Source: an uncultured Collinsella sp. (GTDB lineage: Bacteria; Actinomycetota; Coriobacteriia; Coriobacteriales; Coriobacteriaceae). Taken from it: 28,278 nt of DNA. The DNA is taken from positions 1-28,278 of the forward strand of contig UQZM01000021.1 of NCBI GenBank assembly GCA_900545615.1. Reading direction: 5' to 3'. Of the stretch, positions 1 to 7,013 are shown in pieces. The translations under genes and the position numbers were made by a program. Position 1 is the first letter of the stretch. Each line of letters opens with the position of its first letter. The notes below the pieces were generated by a model that had not been told where the DNA came from, searched no databases, and saw nothing but the letters and a program-made list of their open reading frames with translations.

Positions 1-72
1 AGCTGCGGAAACGCGGGGTCCGTTCAGGCTGTTGCGTTGAGATTGAAAATCAACCCTGGCTTATGCACGAAA

Positions 73-123
73 GGAATCTCGTTAATTCCGAAAATAATGT
101 ACAATTCCAATTAAAACTGGAAT
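73..123. promoter_or_regulatory. Two dyads and a -10-like box upstream of the nucleotidyltransferase module
   Basis: GGAAT (73-77) and ATTCC (85-89) form a 5-bp inverted repeat with a 7-nt spacer. ATTCCA (104-109) and TGGAAT (118-123) form a perfect 6-bp repeat with an 8-nt spacer. Both dyads share the same GGAAT/ATTCC half-site. A -10-like TACAAT lies at 100-105, overlapping the second dyad, and no convincing -35 is visible. The first start codon is at 136, so a regulator bound here would block transcription of both genes. Autorepression is an inference from the position and from the known behaviour of AbiE-type systems. Positions 1-72 hold no gene that I can support. Confidence 0.4.
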
Positions 124-135
124 CAAACGAAAACG

Positions 136-1104
136 ATGGAAATGAACGAAGCGCTAATCTACTTACAAGAAGCACTAGGCCTCTCCGCCAAGGCCAAAGT
201 TTGGCCTGGATCCGCACGCTTGCCGCTGCATCTGCGTGCGATTGAGGTCCGCGTTGTTGACGCAAACGGTTTTTCGTTTTTGCTTGCAAGTTTGCCTACT
301 GGCGTCGGGCTTCCCGAGGCTAAGAGGGTCTATAGTCAGCTAGCCTTGCGTGCGGAGACTCCTGTTGTCGTTTCGTTTCCTGATGCCGATGCACGTCAGC
401 GCAAAGCATTGGTCGCACAAGGGATTCCCTTTGTCTGTCCCGGTAGACAGGCTTTTCTTCCATTTATGGGCACAGCTTGCACGGAGAGGGGCGGTGCCCG
501 GTTTCGCAATCACGCGACCAAGATGTCACCCAACGCGCAGGTTGCCGCAATCTGGGGAGCAGCCCAGGAGCCATATCGTCCCTATGACCTTTGTCGTGCG
601 CTTGGGATTTCGGCAAGCCGCGCGAGTGAGGCCATAACCGAGCTTGTTGACAGGGGGCTCGCGAAGCGCGAGCGTCGCGAGCGATGTGTCGTTGTGTTCC
701 CTGTTGCCGTTGATCTTCTGCTCAGCGAGCACATGGCAGAGCTCTCCTCGCCAGTCTCGAAGGTCTGTTTTGCAAGGAAGACGCCGCGGATCGACTATCT
801 TGCTGACGCCGGGGAGACGGCGCTCGCTGCGCGTTCCATGCTCGCTACGCCGGGTATGGAACAAAAGGCCGTCTTAAGAAGTGCATGGCGTCAACTGAGC
901 AACCTCGAAGTCGCAGACGGGGAGTTGCCGGATAACGAAACGGCGTTGATCCAAGTGTGGCGCTATGCGCCCGTGTTTGCCGACTCCTCCCGTGTCGACG
1001 ACATTTCGCTTGCGCTATCTTTGGCGGCAATCGACGATGAGCGAATTCAGCTCGAAGTCGATCGCATGTTTGGAAAGGAATATCCATGGCAAGAAGCGCT
1101 GTAA
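136..1104 (+). CDS. Winged-helix regulator, putative antitoxin partner of AbiEii-like protein
   Basis: This 322-residue protein is encoded immediately upstream of, and overlapping, a nucleotidyltransferase of the AbiEii/AbiGii type. Around residues 149-185 there is a helix-turn-helix with MarR-like spacing (PYDLCRALGISASRASEAI). Residues 97-112 (IPFVCPGRQAFLPFMG) look like a motif I recall from regulators paired with AbiEii-like nucleotidyltransferases. The N-terminal half is otherwise unrecognised. The ATG at 136 has only a weak ribosome binding site, and ATG 142 is a possible alternative. The gene is visibly less GC-rich than the gat genes downstream, which suggests horizontal transfer. The likely role is transcriptional autorepression, perhaps with antitoxin function. 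It is not a clear member of the classical AbiEi family, so the antitoxin call rests on context. Confidence 0.6.
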   Translation: MEMNEALIYLQEALGLSAKAKVWPGSARLPLHLRAIEVRVVDANGFSFLLASLPTGVGLPEAKRVYSQLALRAETPVVVSFPDADARQRKALVAQGIPFVCPGRQAFLPFMGTACTERGGARFRNHATKMSPNAQVAAIWGAAQEPYRPYDLCRALGISASRASEAITELVDRGLAKRERRERCVVVFPVAVDLLLSEHMAELSSPVSKVCFARKTPRIDYLADAGETALAARSMLATPGMEQKAVLRSAWRQLSNLEVADGELPDNETALIQVWRYAPVFADSSRVDDISLALSLAAIDDERIQLEVDRMFGKEYPWQEAL

Positions 1105-1859
1105 AAGGTCTCCAAGAATTTCAGCAGCATATGCAAAAAGCTGCAGGATCGTATGCCCTTATCGGCGGCACGGCATGCGACATTTTGCTCTCGGAGGCGG
1201 GACTTCCGTTTAGGGCGACTCACGATTTTGATGTGGTAATTGTCGCCGATGACCGGTTGCCTCAGACGGCAGAAGCTATATGGACTTTGGTGCGTGATGG
1301 CGGCTATCGCTGCGGCTGGGGCGAAGGTAAAGGCTCGTGTTTTTATCGGTTTACAGAGCCTAAGAGGCCGGGTTACCCCCATATGATTGAACTCTTCGCG
1401 AAGTGCCCCGACTTTCTAAAGGGTCGTGAGGGGATTGATGTGGCGCCAATTCACGTTGATGAAAACATAAGCAGTCTTTCGGCAATTTTGTTGGACGATG
1501 CTTACTACGGCTTGTTCCTTCAGGGAATTCGGACCGTAGGCGGCGTTTCGGTCCTGGGTACGGAATACATTGTTCCGTTCAAAGCGAAGGCGTATCTCGA
1601 CCTAAAAGCTAGAAGGGAAGCGGGGGAGAACGTTGATTCGAAGAAGGTAAAAAAGCATAAACGCGATGCGCTGAGGCTTGCTCAGCTGCTTGGCGAGTCG
1701 GAAGGTGTCGACCTGCGCGGAGAACTGAAGGACGATATGCTTGCGTTTGTTAAAGATTGCGAGGTGGGCGACGTCAATCTGAAACAGATTGGGGTTGCGG
1801 GCGTAACGATGGCGCAGTTGCTCGAGACGATGAAAGCAACATATGGCTTGATTGGTTGA
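1086..1859 (+). CDS. AbiEii-like nucleotidyltransferase, putative toxin
   Basis: This 257-residue protein carries the hallmark of a minimal nucleotidyltransferase: IGGTACD (residues 26-32, the GG motif) followed by HDFDVVIV, with D47 and D49 as the probable metal ligands. A basic segment at about residues 160-167 (FKAKAYLD) matches the lysine-containing motif common in AbiEii-type proteins. AbiEii toxins are GTP-binding nucleotidyltransferases of type IV toxin-antitoxin and abortive-infection systems, and some relatives modify tRNA. The ATG at 1086 overlaps the upstream gene by 19 nt and follows a GGAAAGGAA ribosome binding site, so translation is probably coupled. The substrate is unknown. 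An alternative is a non-toxic nucleotidyltransferase of the wider superfamily. No clear terminator follows. Confidence 0.65.
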   Translation: MARSAVKGLQEFQQHMQKAAGSYALIGGTACDILLSEAGLPFRATHDFDVVIVADDRLPQTAEAIWTLVRDGGYRCGWGEGKGSCFYRFTEPKRPGYPHMIELFAKCPDFLKGREGIDVAPIHVDENISSLSAILLDDAYYGLFLQGIRTVGGVSVLGTEYIVPFKAKAYLDLKARREAGENVDSKKVKKHKRDALRLAQLLGESEGVDLRGELKDDMLAFVKDCEVGDVNLKQIGVAGVTMAQLLETMKATYGLIG

Positions 1860-1874
1860 GTGGGGCTACGTGGC

Positions 1875-1905
1875 CCGGACGGTGCAGTCAAGCTGCGTTG
1901 TCCGG
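1875..1905. other. Hairpin between the nucleotidyltransferase and sortase genes
   Basis: CCGGAC (1875-1880) pairs with GTCCGG (1900-1905), and GCAG (1884-1887) pairs with CTGC (1893-1896) inside. There is no T-run, so it is at best a weak or factor-dependent terminator. The remaining 1906-1967 holds TATTAT (1925-1930), a possible -10 for the sortase gene without a matching -35. Confidence 0.3.
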
Positions 1906-1967
1906 CGCGGAGGCTCGCTAATCGGCTATTATTTGTTTAGACAACCTGAGCTGTAGAGGAGTGACCG

Positions 1968-2909
1968 GTGATGGTGCAGGGCGCCAAACACATGAAGAGC
2001 AATAACGCCGCGGCCAACGGTGGCTCAAGCCCTCAGCCCAAACCTCAACCAAAGCCCAAGCGCCGTCGCAAGCGGCTGCCGCGCTGGGCCGACCGGCTCA
2101 TCACCATCGTCATCATCCTTATTGGCGTGGGCCTTATGACCTGGCCGTGGATCTTGGACCGGCTCGAGGCCTCGGGCGTGTTCAACCAGATCAGCACCGT
2201 GTCCAGCACCGTGGACGCGCTGTCTGCCGAGGAGCGCGAGCGCATCCTGCTCCAGGCGCGCTCCTTTAACGAGCAGCTGGCGGGCGAGGCCACCGAGCTT
2301 CCCGCCGACCAGATCGAGCCCTACGCCCAGCAGCTCATCTTTGACCGCGACCCCATGATGAGCTGGGTCGAGATCCCCTCCATCGACGTGAGTATGCCCA
2401 TCTACCACGGCACGAGCGAAGAAGTCCTTATGGCCGGCGTCGGCCACCTGGAGGGCACGAGCCTGCCGGTGGGCGGCACCTCGACGCACTGCGTGCTCAC
2501 CGCGCACTCGGGCATGCGCAACCTGAGCATGTTCGACGACATCCACTCGCTGGAGCCCGGCGACCTGGTGCTGCTGCACACCATGAACAAGACGCTCGCC
2601 TACAAGATGGTGGACTCCGAGGTGGTGCTGCCCGAGGAGATGGAGTCGCTGACCATCGAGCCGGGCGCCGACAAAGTGACGCTCGTCACCTGCACGCCCT
2701 ACGGCGTGAACGACCATCGCCTGCTGGTGCATTGCGTGCGCACCAAGTACAACAAGAAGGACGTCGACAAGCAAAAGTCGCTGGCCGGCCGCCACTGGGG
2801 CAAGCGCGAGTCTGCCGTGCTCATCGTGGTCGTGGCCATTGTGCTGTTGCTGCTGGACATCGTGATCCACGCGGTCCGCAAGCGCCGCAAGGCCAAGGCC
2901 TCGGCATAA
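1968..2909 (+). CDS. Class C-like sortase (membrane transpeptidase)
   Basis: The 313-residue product has a proline- and lysine-rich cytoplasmic start, a membrane segment at about residues 44-63, an extracellular sortase domain, and a second membrane segment at about 285-301 followed by a basic tail. Two membrane segments are typical of class C (pilus-assembly) sortases. The catalytic triad is visible: H180 in LTAHSGM, C242 in TLVTCTPYG and R251 in NDHRLLV. Sortases cleave LPXTG-like sorting signals and join proteins to each other or to peptidoglycan. No LPXTG protein or pilin gene lies in the window, so the substrates must be encoded elsewhere. The start may be GTG 1968 or ATG 1971; both follow AGGAG (1957-1961). 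Residue numbers use GTG 1968. Confidence 0.88.
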   Translation: MMVQGAKHMKSNNAAANGGSSPQPKPQPKPKRRRKRLPRWADRLITIVIILIGVGLMTWPWILDRLEASGVFNQISTVSSTVDALSAEERERILLQARSFNEQLAGEATELPADQIEPYAQQLIFDRDPMMSWVEIPSIDVSMPIYHGTSEEVLMAGVGHLEGTSLPVGGTSTHCVLTAHSGMRNLSMFDDIHSLEPGDLVLLHTMNKTLAYKMVDSEVVLPEEMESLTIEPGADKVTLVTCTPYGVNDHRLLVHCVRTKYNKKDVDKQKSLAGRHWGKRESAVLIVVVAIVLLLLDIVIHAVRKRRKAKASA

Positions 2910-2922
2910 GACATTCTTCAGA

Positions 2923-2957
2923 ACCACCACGAAGGGGACAGGTACCTTTGTGGTGGT
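2923..2957. repeat. Palindromic hairpin after the sortase gene
   Basis: ACCACCAC (2923-2930) pairs with GTGGTGGT (2950-2957). The pairing continues inward through AAGG (2932-2935) with CCTT (2945-2948). The inner core AAGGGGACA...CCTTT resembles the core of the hairpin at 13242-13274, although the outer stems differ. There is no T-run, so it may be an intergenic palindromic repeat that also stops transcription from the sortase gene. Confidence 0.6.
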
Positions 2958-2967
2958 CGGGACTTCC

Positions 2968-3032
2968 AAACCATCACAACATTCGATGAAAATCTCGATT
3001 TTGGCGAAAAACGTCGAATGTTGTGATGGTTT
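2968..3032. repeat. 65-bp inverted repeat with 19-bp perfect arms
   Basis: The left arm at 2968-2986 (AAACCATCACAACATTCGA) is perfectly complementary to 3014-3032. Inside it a second dyad, AAAATC (2989-2994) with GATTTT (2997-3002), can form its own small stem. Outward pairing stops at 2967/3033. It could be a transcript hairpin between the sortase and gat operons, or a non-autonomous palindromic repeat. No transposase or target-site duplication is visible. Confidence 0.75.
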
Positions 3033-3120
3033 TCGTTGTGGGCGGGACGGCTTTCGCTATGGACGCGACGGTTTTCGTTGCGGACAGTACGGTTTTCGCT
3101 ATGGACGGTGCGGTTTCGTT
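3028..3120. repeat. 21-bp tandem repeat, four copies plus a partial copy
   Basis: Units begin at 3028, 3049, 3070 and 3091, each exactly 21 bp and each opening with GG(T/C)TTTCG, followed by a partial unit at 3112-3120. Odd and even units alternate (TTGTG/TTGCG versus CTATG), so the real period may be 42 bp. The first unit overlaps the right arm of the preceding inverted repeat. One frame would read as a heptapeptide repeat (GFRCGRD-like), but it has no ribosome binding site, so I treat the tract as non-coding. Confidence 0.75.
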
Positions 3121-3214
3121 GCAGAACCGCCAGCCCGCCGCCTGCCAGCCGCCGTCCTCGTTACGTTTTCGCTGCATTTGGGTAAAGCGCCTGCTTCAAG
3201 CCGGCGTTGCCCTG

Positions 3215-3220
3215 TATACT
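3215..3220 (+). promoter_or_regulatory. Candidate -10 box of the gat operon
   Basis: TATACT lies 35 bp upstream of the gatC start and just after the repeat-rich spacer. The segment about 17 bp upstream (around 3192-3197) does not resemble TTGACA, so the promoter call is tentative. Confidence 0.4.
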
Positions 3221-3255
3221 AGAGCGGTTTAACTGTTATGCGGAAGGGAGCGCCT

Positions 3256-3567
3256 ATGGCACTCAGCGAGAAAGACGTGCGCGGCATCGCCGAGTACGCA
3301 AAGATCGCACTGACCGATGACGAGCTCACCCAGATGACGTCCTACCTGAACGACGCCGTCCAGATGCTCGAGCCCGTCCTGCAATATGACTTGCCCGACG
3401 TGGAGCCCACGTTCCATCCTATCGGAAGCCTGTCCAACGTGATGGGCGACGACCTGCGCGAGCCCGAGCGCGACCTGCCGCTCGACGTTGCGCTTGAAAA
3501 CGCCGGCAGCGCGCGCGACCGCTACTTCCGCGTGCCGTCCATTTTGGGAGAGGGGGAGAGCGAGTAA
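3256..3567 (+). CDS. gatC: Asp-tRNA(Asn)/Glu-tRNA(Gln) amidotransferase subunit C
   Basis: The 103-residue product has the normal GatC length and pattern: an N-terminal helix with MALSEKDVRGIAEYAKIALTD, a central PTFHPIGSLSNVMGDDLREP segment and a C-terminal tail ending VPSILGEGESE. GatC is the small belt subunit that wraps around GatA and stabilises the GatCAB heterotrimer in the cytoplasm. I chose ATG 3256 because AAGGGAG (3244-3250) sits 5 nt upstream; the in-frame ATG at 3238 has no ribosome binding site. The stop codon TAA overlaps the gatA ATG by one base, which is translational coupling. It is first in a three-gene operon. Confidence 0.93.
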   Translation: MALSEKDVRGIAEYAKIALTDDELTQMTSYLNDAVQMLEPVLQYDLPDVEPTFHPIGSLSNVMGDDLREPERDLPLDVALENAGSARDRYFRVPSILGEGESE

Positions 3568-5081
3568 TGGCGCAGAGCTTCGATTCCCTTACCGCCGCCC
3601 AGATCGCCGCGGGCGTTGCCGCCGGCAACTTTACCGCTACCGAGGTGGCCCAGGCCTCCCTTGCCGTCATCGAGGCGCGCGAGGGCGGGGTCCAGGCATT
3701 CCTGCAGGTGGCGCCCGAGCTCGCGCTCGAGGCCGCTGCGCGCGTGGATGCCGACCGTGCCGCAGGCAAGCCGCTGCCCCCGCTCGCGGGCGTGCCGCTG
3801 GCCATTAAGGACAACATGAACCTCGTGGGTACGCGCACCACCTGCGCTTCCCGCATGCTCGGGGACTACCAGAGCGTCTACACCGCCACCTGCGTCCAGC
3901 GCATGCTCGATGCCGGCTGCCTGCCCATGGGCAAGGCCAACATGGACGAGTTTGCCTTTGGTAGCTCTACCGAGAGCTCGGCGTTCCACCGCACCAACAA
4001 CCCCTGGGATACCGAACGCGTGCCCGGCGGCTCCTCGGGCGGCTCCGCTGCCGCCGTCGCCGCGGGCGAGGTCGCGCTCTCGTTGGGTTCGGACACCGGC
4101 GGCTCCATTCGCCAGCCGGCGTCGCTGTGCGGCGTGGTGGGCTTTAAGCCCACGTATGGCGCCGTGAGCCGTTACGGCGTGGTTGCCTTTGGCTCGTCGC
4201 TCGACCAGGTGGGGCCCTTTGGCCGCACGGTCGAGGATGTCGCGCTGGCCATGAACGTGCTTACCGGTGCGGGCCATGATCCGTACGACTGCACCAGCCA
4301 GGATTGCGCCGTCGACTTTACCGAGCACCTCAACGACAGCATCGAGGGCAAGCGCGTGGGCATTATCCCTGCGTTTATGGAGGCCGAGGGCCTGACGCCC
4401 GAGGTCAAGGCCGCTGTTCAGCGCGCCGCCCAGGAGCTGCAGAACCAGGGTGCCGAGCTGGTCGAGGTCGACCTGCCGCACCTGGATGCCGCTATCGCCG
4501 CCTACTACGTCATCGGCCCGGCCGAGGCGTTCTCCAACCTGGCCCGTTTCGATGGCATTCGCTACGGCTACCAGGAGGAGGGCTGCGCCAACCTGTCCGA
4601 CCAGAGCTCGCTTTCGCGCGCCCACGGCTTTGGCGCCGAGGCCAAGCGCCGTCAGATGCTCGGCGCCTACCTGCTGAGCTCGGGCGTGTACGACAAGTAC
4701 TACTACGCCGCGCAGAAGGCCCGCACGCTCATCACGCAGGACTACGATGCCGCGTATGCCAAGGTGGACACCATCCTCATGCCCGCCTCGCCGCGCACGG
4801 CCTTTAAGTTTGGCGAGATCAGCGACCCCACGCAGATGTACCTCTCCGACCTGTACACCATCTCGCTCAACATTTGCGGCAACGGCGGTATCTCGGTGCC
4901 GCTGGGCCTGGGCGAGGATACTCAGCTGCCTGTTTCTGCCCAGCTGGTGGGTCCGGCGTTTAAGGACCGTCAGCTGCTCACGTTTGCCCGCGCCCTGGAG
5001 CGCGGCTTTGCCGATGCCGCCACGGGTGCGCCCGCGCTTTCCGTCGCGCCCGATTTTGCCGGGAAGGGAGGCGAGCTGTAA
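3567..5081 (+). CDS. gatA: Asp-tRNA(Asn)/Glu-tRNA(Gln) amidotransferase subunit A
   Basis: The 504-residue protein belongs to the amidase-signature family. The Ser-cisSer-Lys catalytic triad is in place: K81 (LAIKDNMN), the cis-Ser in GGSSGGSAAA (S156, next to S157) and nucleophile S180 in GSDTGGSIRQPAS. The spacing matches known GatA enzymes. GatA hydrolyses glutamine and passes the ammonia to GatB, which amidates mischarged Glu-tRNA(Gln) or Asp-tRNA(Asn). The ATG at 3567 shares one base with the gatC stop, and the gatA stop shares one base with the gatB start. High GC and smooth codon use mark it as a core gene. Confidence 0.97.
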   Translation: MAQSFDSLTAAQIAAGVAAGNFTATEVAQASLAVIEAREGGVQAFLQVAPELALEAAARVDADRAAGKPLPPLAGVPLAIKDNMNLVGTRTTCASRMLGDYQSVYTATCVQRMLDAGCLPMGKANMDEFAFGSSTESSAFHRTNNPWDTERVPGGSSGGSAAAVAAGEVALSLGSDTGGSIRQPASLCGVVGFKPTYGAVSRYGVVAFGSSLDQVGPFGRTVEDVALAMNVLTGAGHDPYDCTSQDCAVDFTEHLNDSIEGKRVGIIPAFMEAEGLTPEVKAAVQRAAQELQNQGAELVEVDLPHLDAAIAAYYVIGPAEAFSNLARFDGIRYGYQEEGCANLSDQSSLSRAHGFGAEAKRRQMLGAYLLSSGVYDKYYYAAQKARTLITQDYDAAYAKVDTILMPASPRTAFKFGEISDPTQMYLSDLYTISLNICGNGGISVPLGLGEDTQLPVSAQLVGPAFKDRQLLTFARALERGFADAATGAPALSVAPDFAGKGGEL

Positions 5082-6757
5082 TGAAGGAGCTTTCCGAGGT
5101 CCTGCAGGATTGGGAGGCCGTGATCGGCCTGGAGATCCATACCGAGCTCACCGCACTCGATACCAAGATGTTCTGCAACTGCAAGCTCAGCCACGATGAC
5201 GAGCCCAACGCCAACGTGTGCCCGGTGTGCCTGGGCCTGCCCGGCGCCCTGCCGGTTCCCAACAAGCGCGCCATCGAGAGCATCGTCAAGGCCGGTCTCG
5301 CCACCAACTGCGAGATCCAGCGCCACTCGATGTTCTACCGCAAGCACTACTTCTATCCCGACATGGCCAAGAACTTCCAGACCACGCAGGGTCCGGTCGC
5401 CTTTGCCATGTACGGTCACCTGGACCTGGACGTGACCGGTCGCGGTGCCGCCGAGCGCCCCGACTGCGCGTTTGGCGAGGCCGAGGCTCAGAGCCTGGCG
5501 AGCGCCTCGGCCAACGCCGAGGGCCTGTCCACGTCTATGACGTCGACCATGCGCGAGGGTAACCAGCGCGCCGGTCACCTGGCCAGCTACGATGCGTCCA
5601 ACCTGCAGATGCCCGAGCGCCGCGAGGACGGTTCCTACACGGTGCCCATCCGCATTCTGCGCATCCACATGGAGGAGGACGCCGCCAAGATGGTGCACGT
5701 GGGCGGTGCCGAGGGCCGCATTACCGCCGCGGCCGAGTCGCTCGTCGACTACAACCGCTGCGGCACGCCGCTGATTGAGCTCGTGACTGAGCCCGATCTG
5801 CGCACGCCTGAGGAGGCTCGCCTGTTTATGGAGAAGCTCCGTCGCATTTTTGTGACGCTGGGCATTTCAGACTGCTCCATGGAGAAGGGCTCCATGCGCT
5901 GCGACGGCAACGTGTCGCTGCGCCGCCGTGGCGAGACCAAGCTGGGCACCAAGACCGAGCTCAAGAACCTCAACTCGTTTAAGAGCCTGCATGACGGACT
6001 TGCCTACGAGATTTGCCGCCAGGCCGAGGTGCTCGAGGAGGGTGGCATTATCTACCAGGAGACCCGTCACTGGGAGCCCAGCCGCAAACGCACCGTAGTC
6101 ATGCGTGTGAAGGAGACGGCCGACGACTATCGTCTGTTCCCCGATCCCGATCTGGCGCCGTTCGATCTGGACGACGAGTTCATCGACCGCTGCCGAGGCG
6201 AGATTCCCGAGCTGCCCGATGCCAAGCGCGTCCGTTTTGAGGCCGACTTTGGCATTAAGACGGCCGATGCCGAGCAGATTGCCGGCGACCCCGAGTTTGC
6301 CGAGTTCTTTGAGGCCGCCGCTGCCGGTATGGCTGGCAAGGAGGCTCAGACGGTCGCAAACCTGCTGGTGAACGAGATGATCGCCTACCTTAAGGGCGCG
6401 GGCGTGTCGCTGACCGAGTCCGGTATTGCGCCGGCCCAGGTGGCAGCCCTTGCCAAGCTGCTGGCGACCGACGCCATCAGCTCCAACCAGGCGCACGAGG
6501 TCTTTGAGGCCATGGCCCAGACCGGCGACGACCCCAACAAGATCGTCGACGAGCGCGGTATGCGTCAGGTGAGTGATGCCGGCGCGCTGCAGCCGATTGT
6601 GGACGAGGTACTGGCAAACTGTGCCGATCAGGCGCAGCAGTATCGTGACGGCAACCAGAAGGTCATCGGCTTTTTGGTGGGCCAGTGCATGAAGGCGAGC
6701 CGCGGCAAGGGCAACCCGAAGCTCTTCAACGAGTTGCTGAGAACGGCGCTCTCGTAA
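5081..6757 (+). CDS. gatB: Asp-tRNA(Asn)/Glu-tRNA(Gln) amidotransferase subunit B, with an insertion
   Basis: GatB is the kinase/transamidase subunit that activates the misacylated tRNA with ATP and amidates it. The cradle domain starts VIGLEIHTEL, and four cysteines (C32, C34, C47, C50) form the zinc site seen in many GatB proteins. Downstream motifs HMEEDAAK, LVDYNRCGTPLIELVTEPD, KTELKNLNS and YRLFPDPDL are intact. The C-terminal YqeY-like tRNA-binding domain ends GQCMKASRGKGNP. At 558 residues it is about 60-80 longer than the usual 475-500. The extra length lies mainly at about residues 119-187, between LDLDV and VPIRILRIHMEEDAAK, in an Ala/Ser/Glu-rich stretch, with a smaller insertion near 207-219. 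The start overlaps the gatA stop by one base. Confidence 0.96.
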   Translation: MKELSEVLQDWEAVIGLEIHTELTALDTKMFCNCKLSHDDEPNANVCPVCLGLPGALPVPNKRAIESIVKAGLATNCEIQRHSMFYRKHYFYPDMAKNFQTTQGPVAFAMYGHLDLDVTGRGAAERPDCAFGEAEAQSLASASANAEGLSTSMTSTMREGNQRAGHLASYDASNLQMPERREDGSYTVPIRILRIHMEEDAAKMVHVGGAEGRITAAAESLVDYNRCGTPLIELVTEPDLRTPEEARLFMEKLRRIFVTLGISDCSMEKGSMRCDGNVSLRRRGETKLGTKTELKNLNSFKSLHDGLAYEICRQAEVLEEGGIIYQETRHWEPSRKRTVVMRVKETADDYRLFPDPDLAPFDLDDEFIDRCRGEIPELPDAKRVRFEADFGIKTADAEQIAGDPEFAEFFEAAAAGMAGKEAQTVANLLVNEMIAYLKGAGVSLTESGIAPAQVAALAKLLATDAISSNQAHEVFEAMAQTGDDPNKIVDERGMRQVSDAGALQPIVDEVLANCADQAQQYRDGNQKVIGFLVGQCMKASRGKGNPKLFNELLRTALS

Positions 6758-6760
6758 ACG

Positions 6761-6903
6761 GGAACCCGGGAGCCCCGGCAGGGCGGGTGCTTCCTCAAAA
6801 TTTCGAACAGTCCTGCGCAAGACGAAGGCCACATTAAGTGGCCTTCTTTGCGTGCGGAACTCATTTTGAGCAAGCACCCGCCCTGCCGGGGCTCCCGGGT
6901 TCC
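6761..6903. repeat. 143-bp cruciform-like repeat after gatB, possible structured RNA
   Basis: Perfect 32-bp inverted arms at 6761-6792 and 6872-6903 open with GGAACCCGGGAGCCCC. After one mismatch the pairing continues for 8 bp, CTCAAAAT (6794-6801) with ATTTTGAG (6863-6870). An inner hairpin pairs GAAGGCCAC (6824-6832) with GTGGCCTTC (6838-6846) around a 5-nt loop, and CGCA (6816-6819) pairs with TGCG (6849-6852). It begins 3 nt after the gatB stop. Its minus strand shares GGGAGCCCCGG, GAGTTCCGCACG and CACTTAATGTG with 28194-28278. It may be a mobile palindromic repeat or a structured RNA. It lacks a T-run, and a separate terminator follows. Confidence 0.8.
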
Positions 6904-6950
6904 GTGACGACTCGGCCGTTCGGGTCAGGCGAGCTGATAGGAAAGATGGT

Positions 6951-6981
6951 GGCGGAGGCGCAAAATGCGCCTCCGCCTTTT
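6951..6981 (+). terminator. Rho-independent terminator of the gat operon
   Basis: GGCGGAGGCGCA (6951-6962) pairs perfectly with 6966-6977 around an AAA loop, followed by TTTT. This is the cleanest terminator downstream of gatB and insulates the next gene. Confidence 0.85.
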
Positions 6982-7013
6982 CAATGTGATGAAAGTGTGG
7001 CGAAATGAACTTA

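Noticed and set aside
2025..2969. Long open frame on the minus strand opposite the sortase gene
   Set aside because: Its His/Val/Gly-rich composition is an antisense artefact of high-GC coding DNA; the plus strand encodes a clear sortase.
3028..3120. CRISPR-like appearance of the short repeats
   Set aside because: Units are directly adjacent with no spacers, and no cas genes are present.
2950..3222. Small frame encoding a GFRCGRD-like heptapeptide repeat
   Set aside because: No ribosome binding site, and it starts inside one hairpin and crosses another; best explained by the 21-bp DNA repeat.
3522..4625. 367-codon minus-strand frame opposite gatA
   Set aside because: Gly/Arg/Leu-rich shadow of gatA without domain motifs or ribosome binding site.
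5867..6877. 336-codon minus-strand frame opposite gatB
   Set aside because: Shadow of gatB that also runs through the 6761-6903 repeat.
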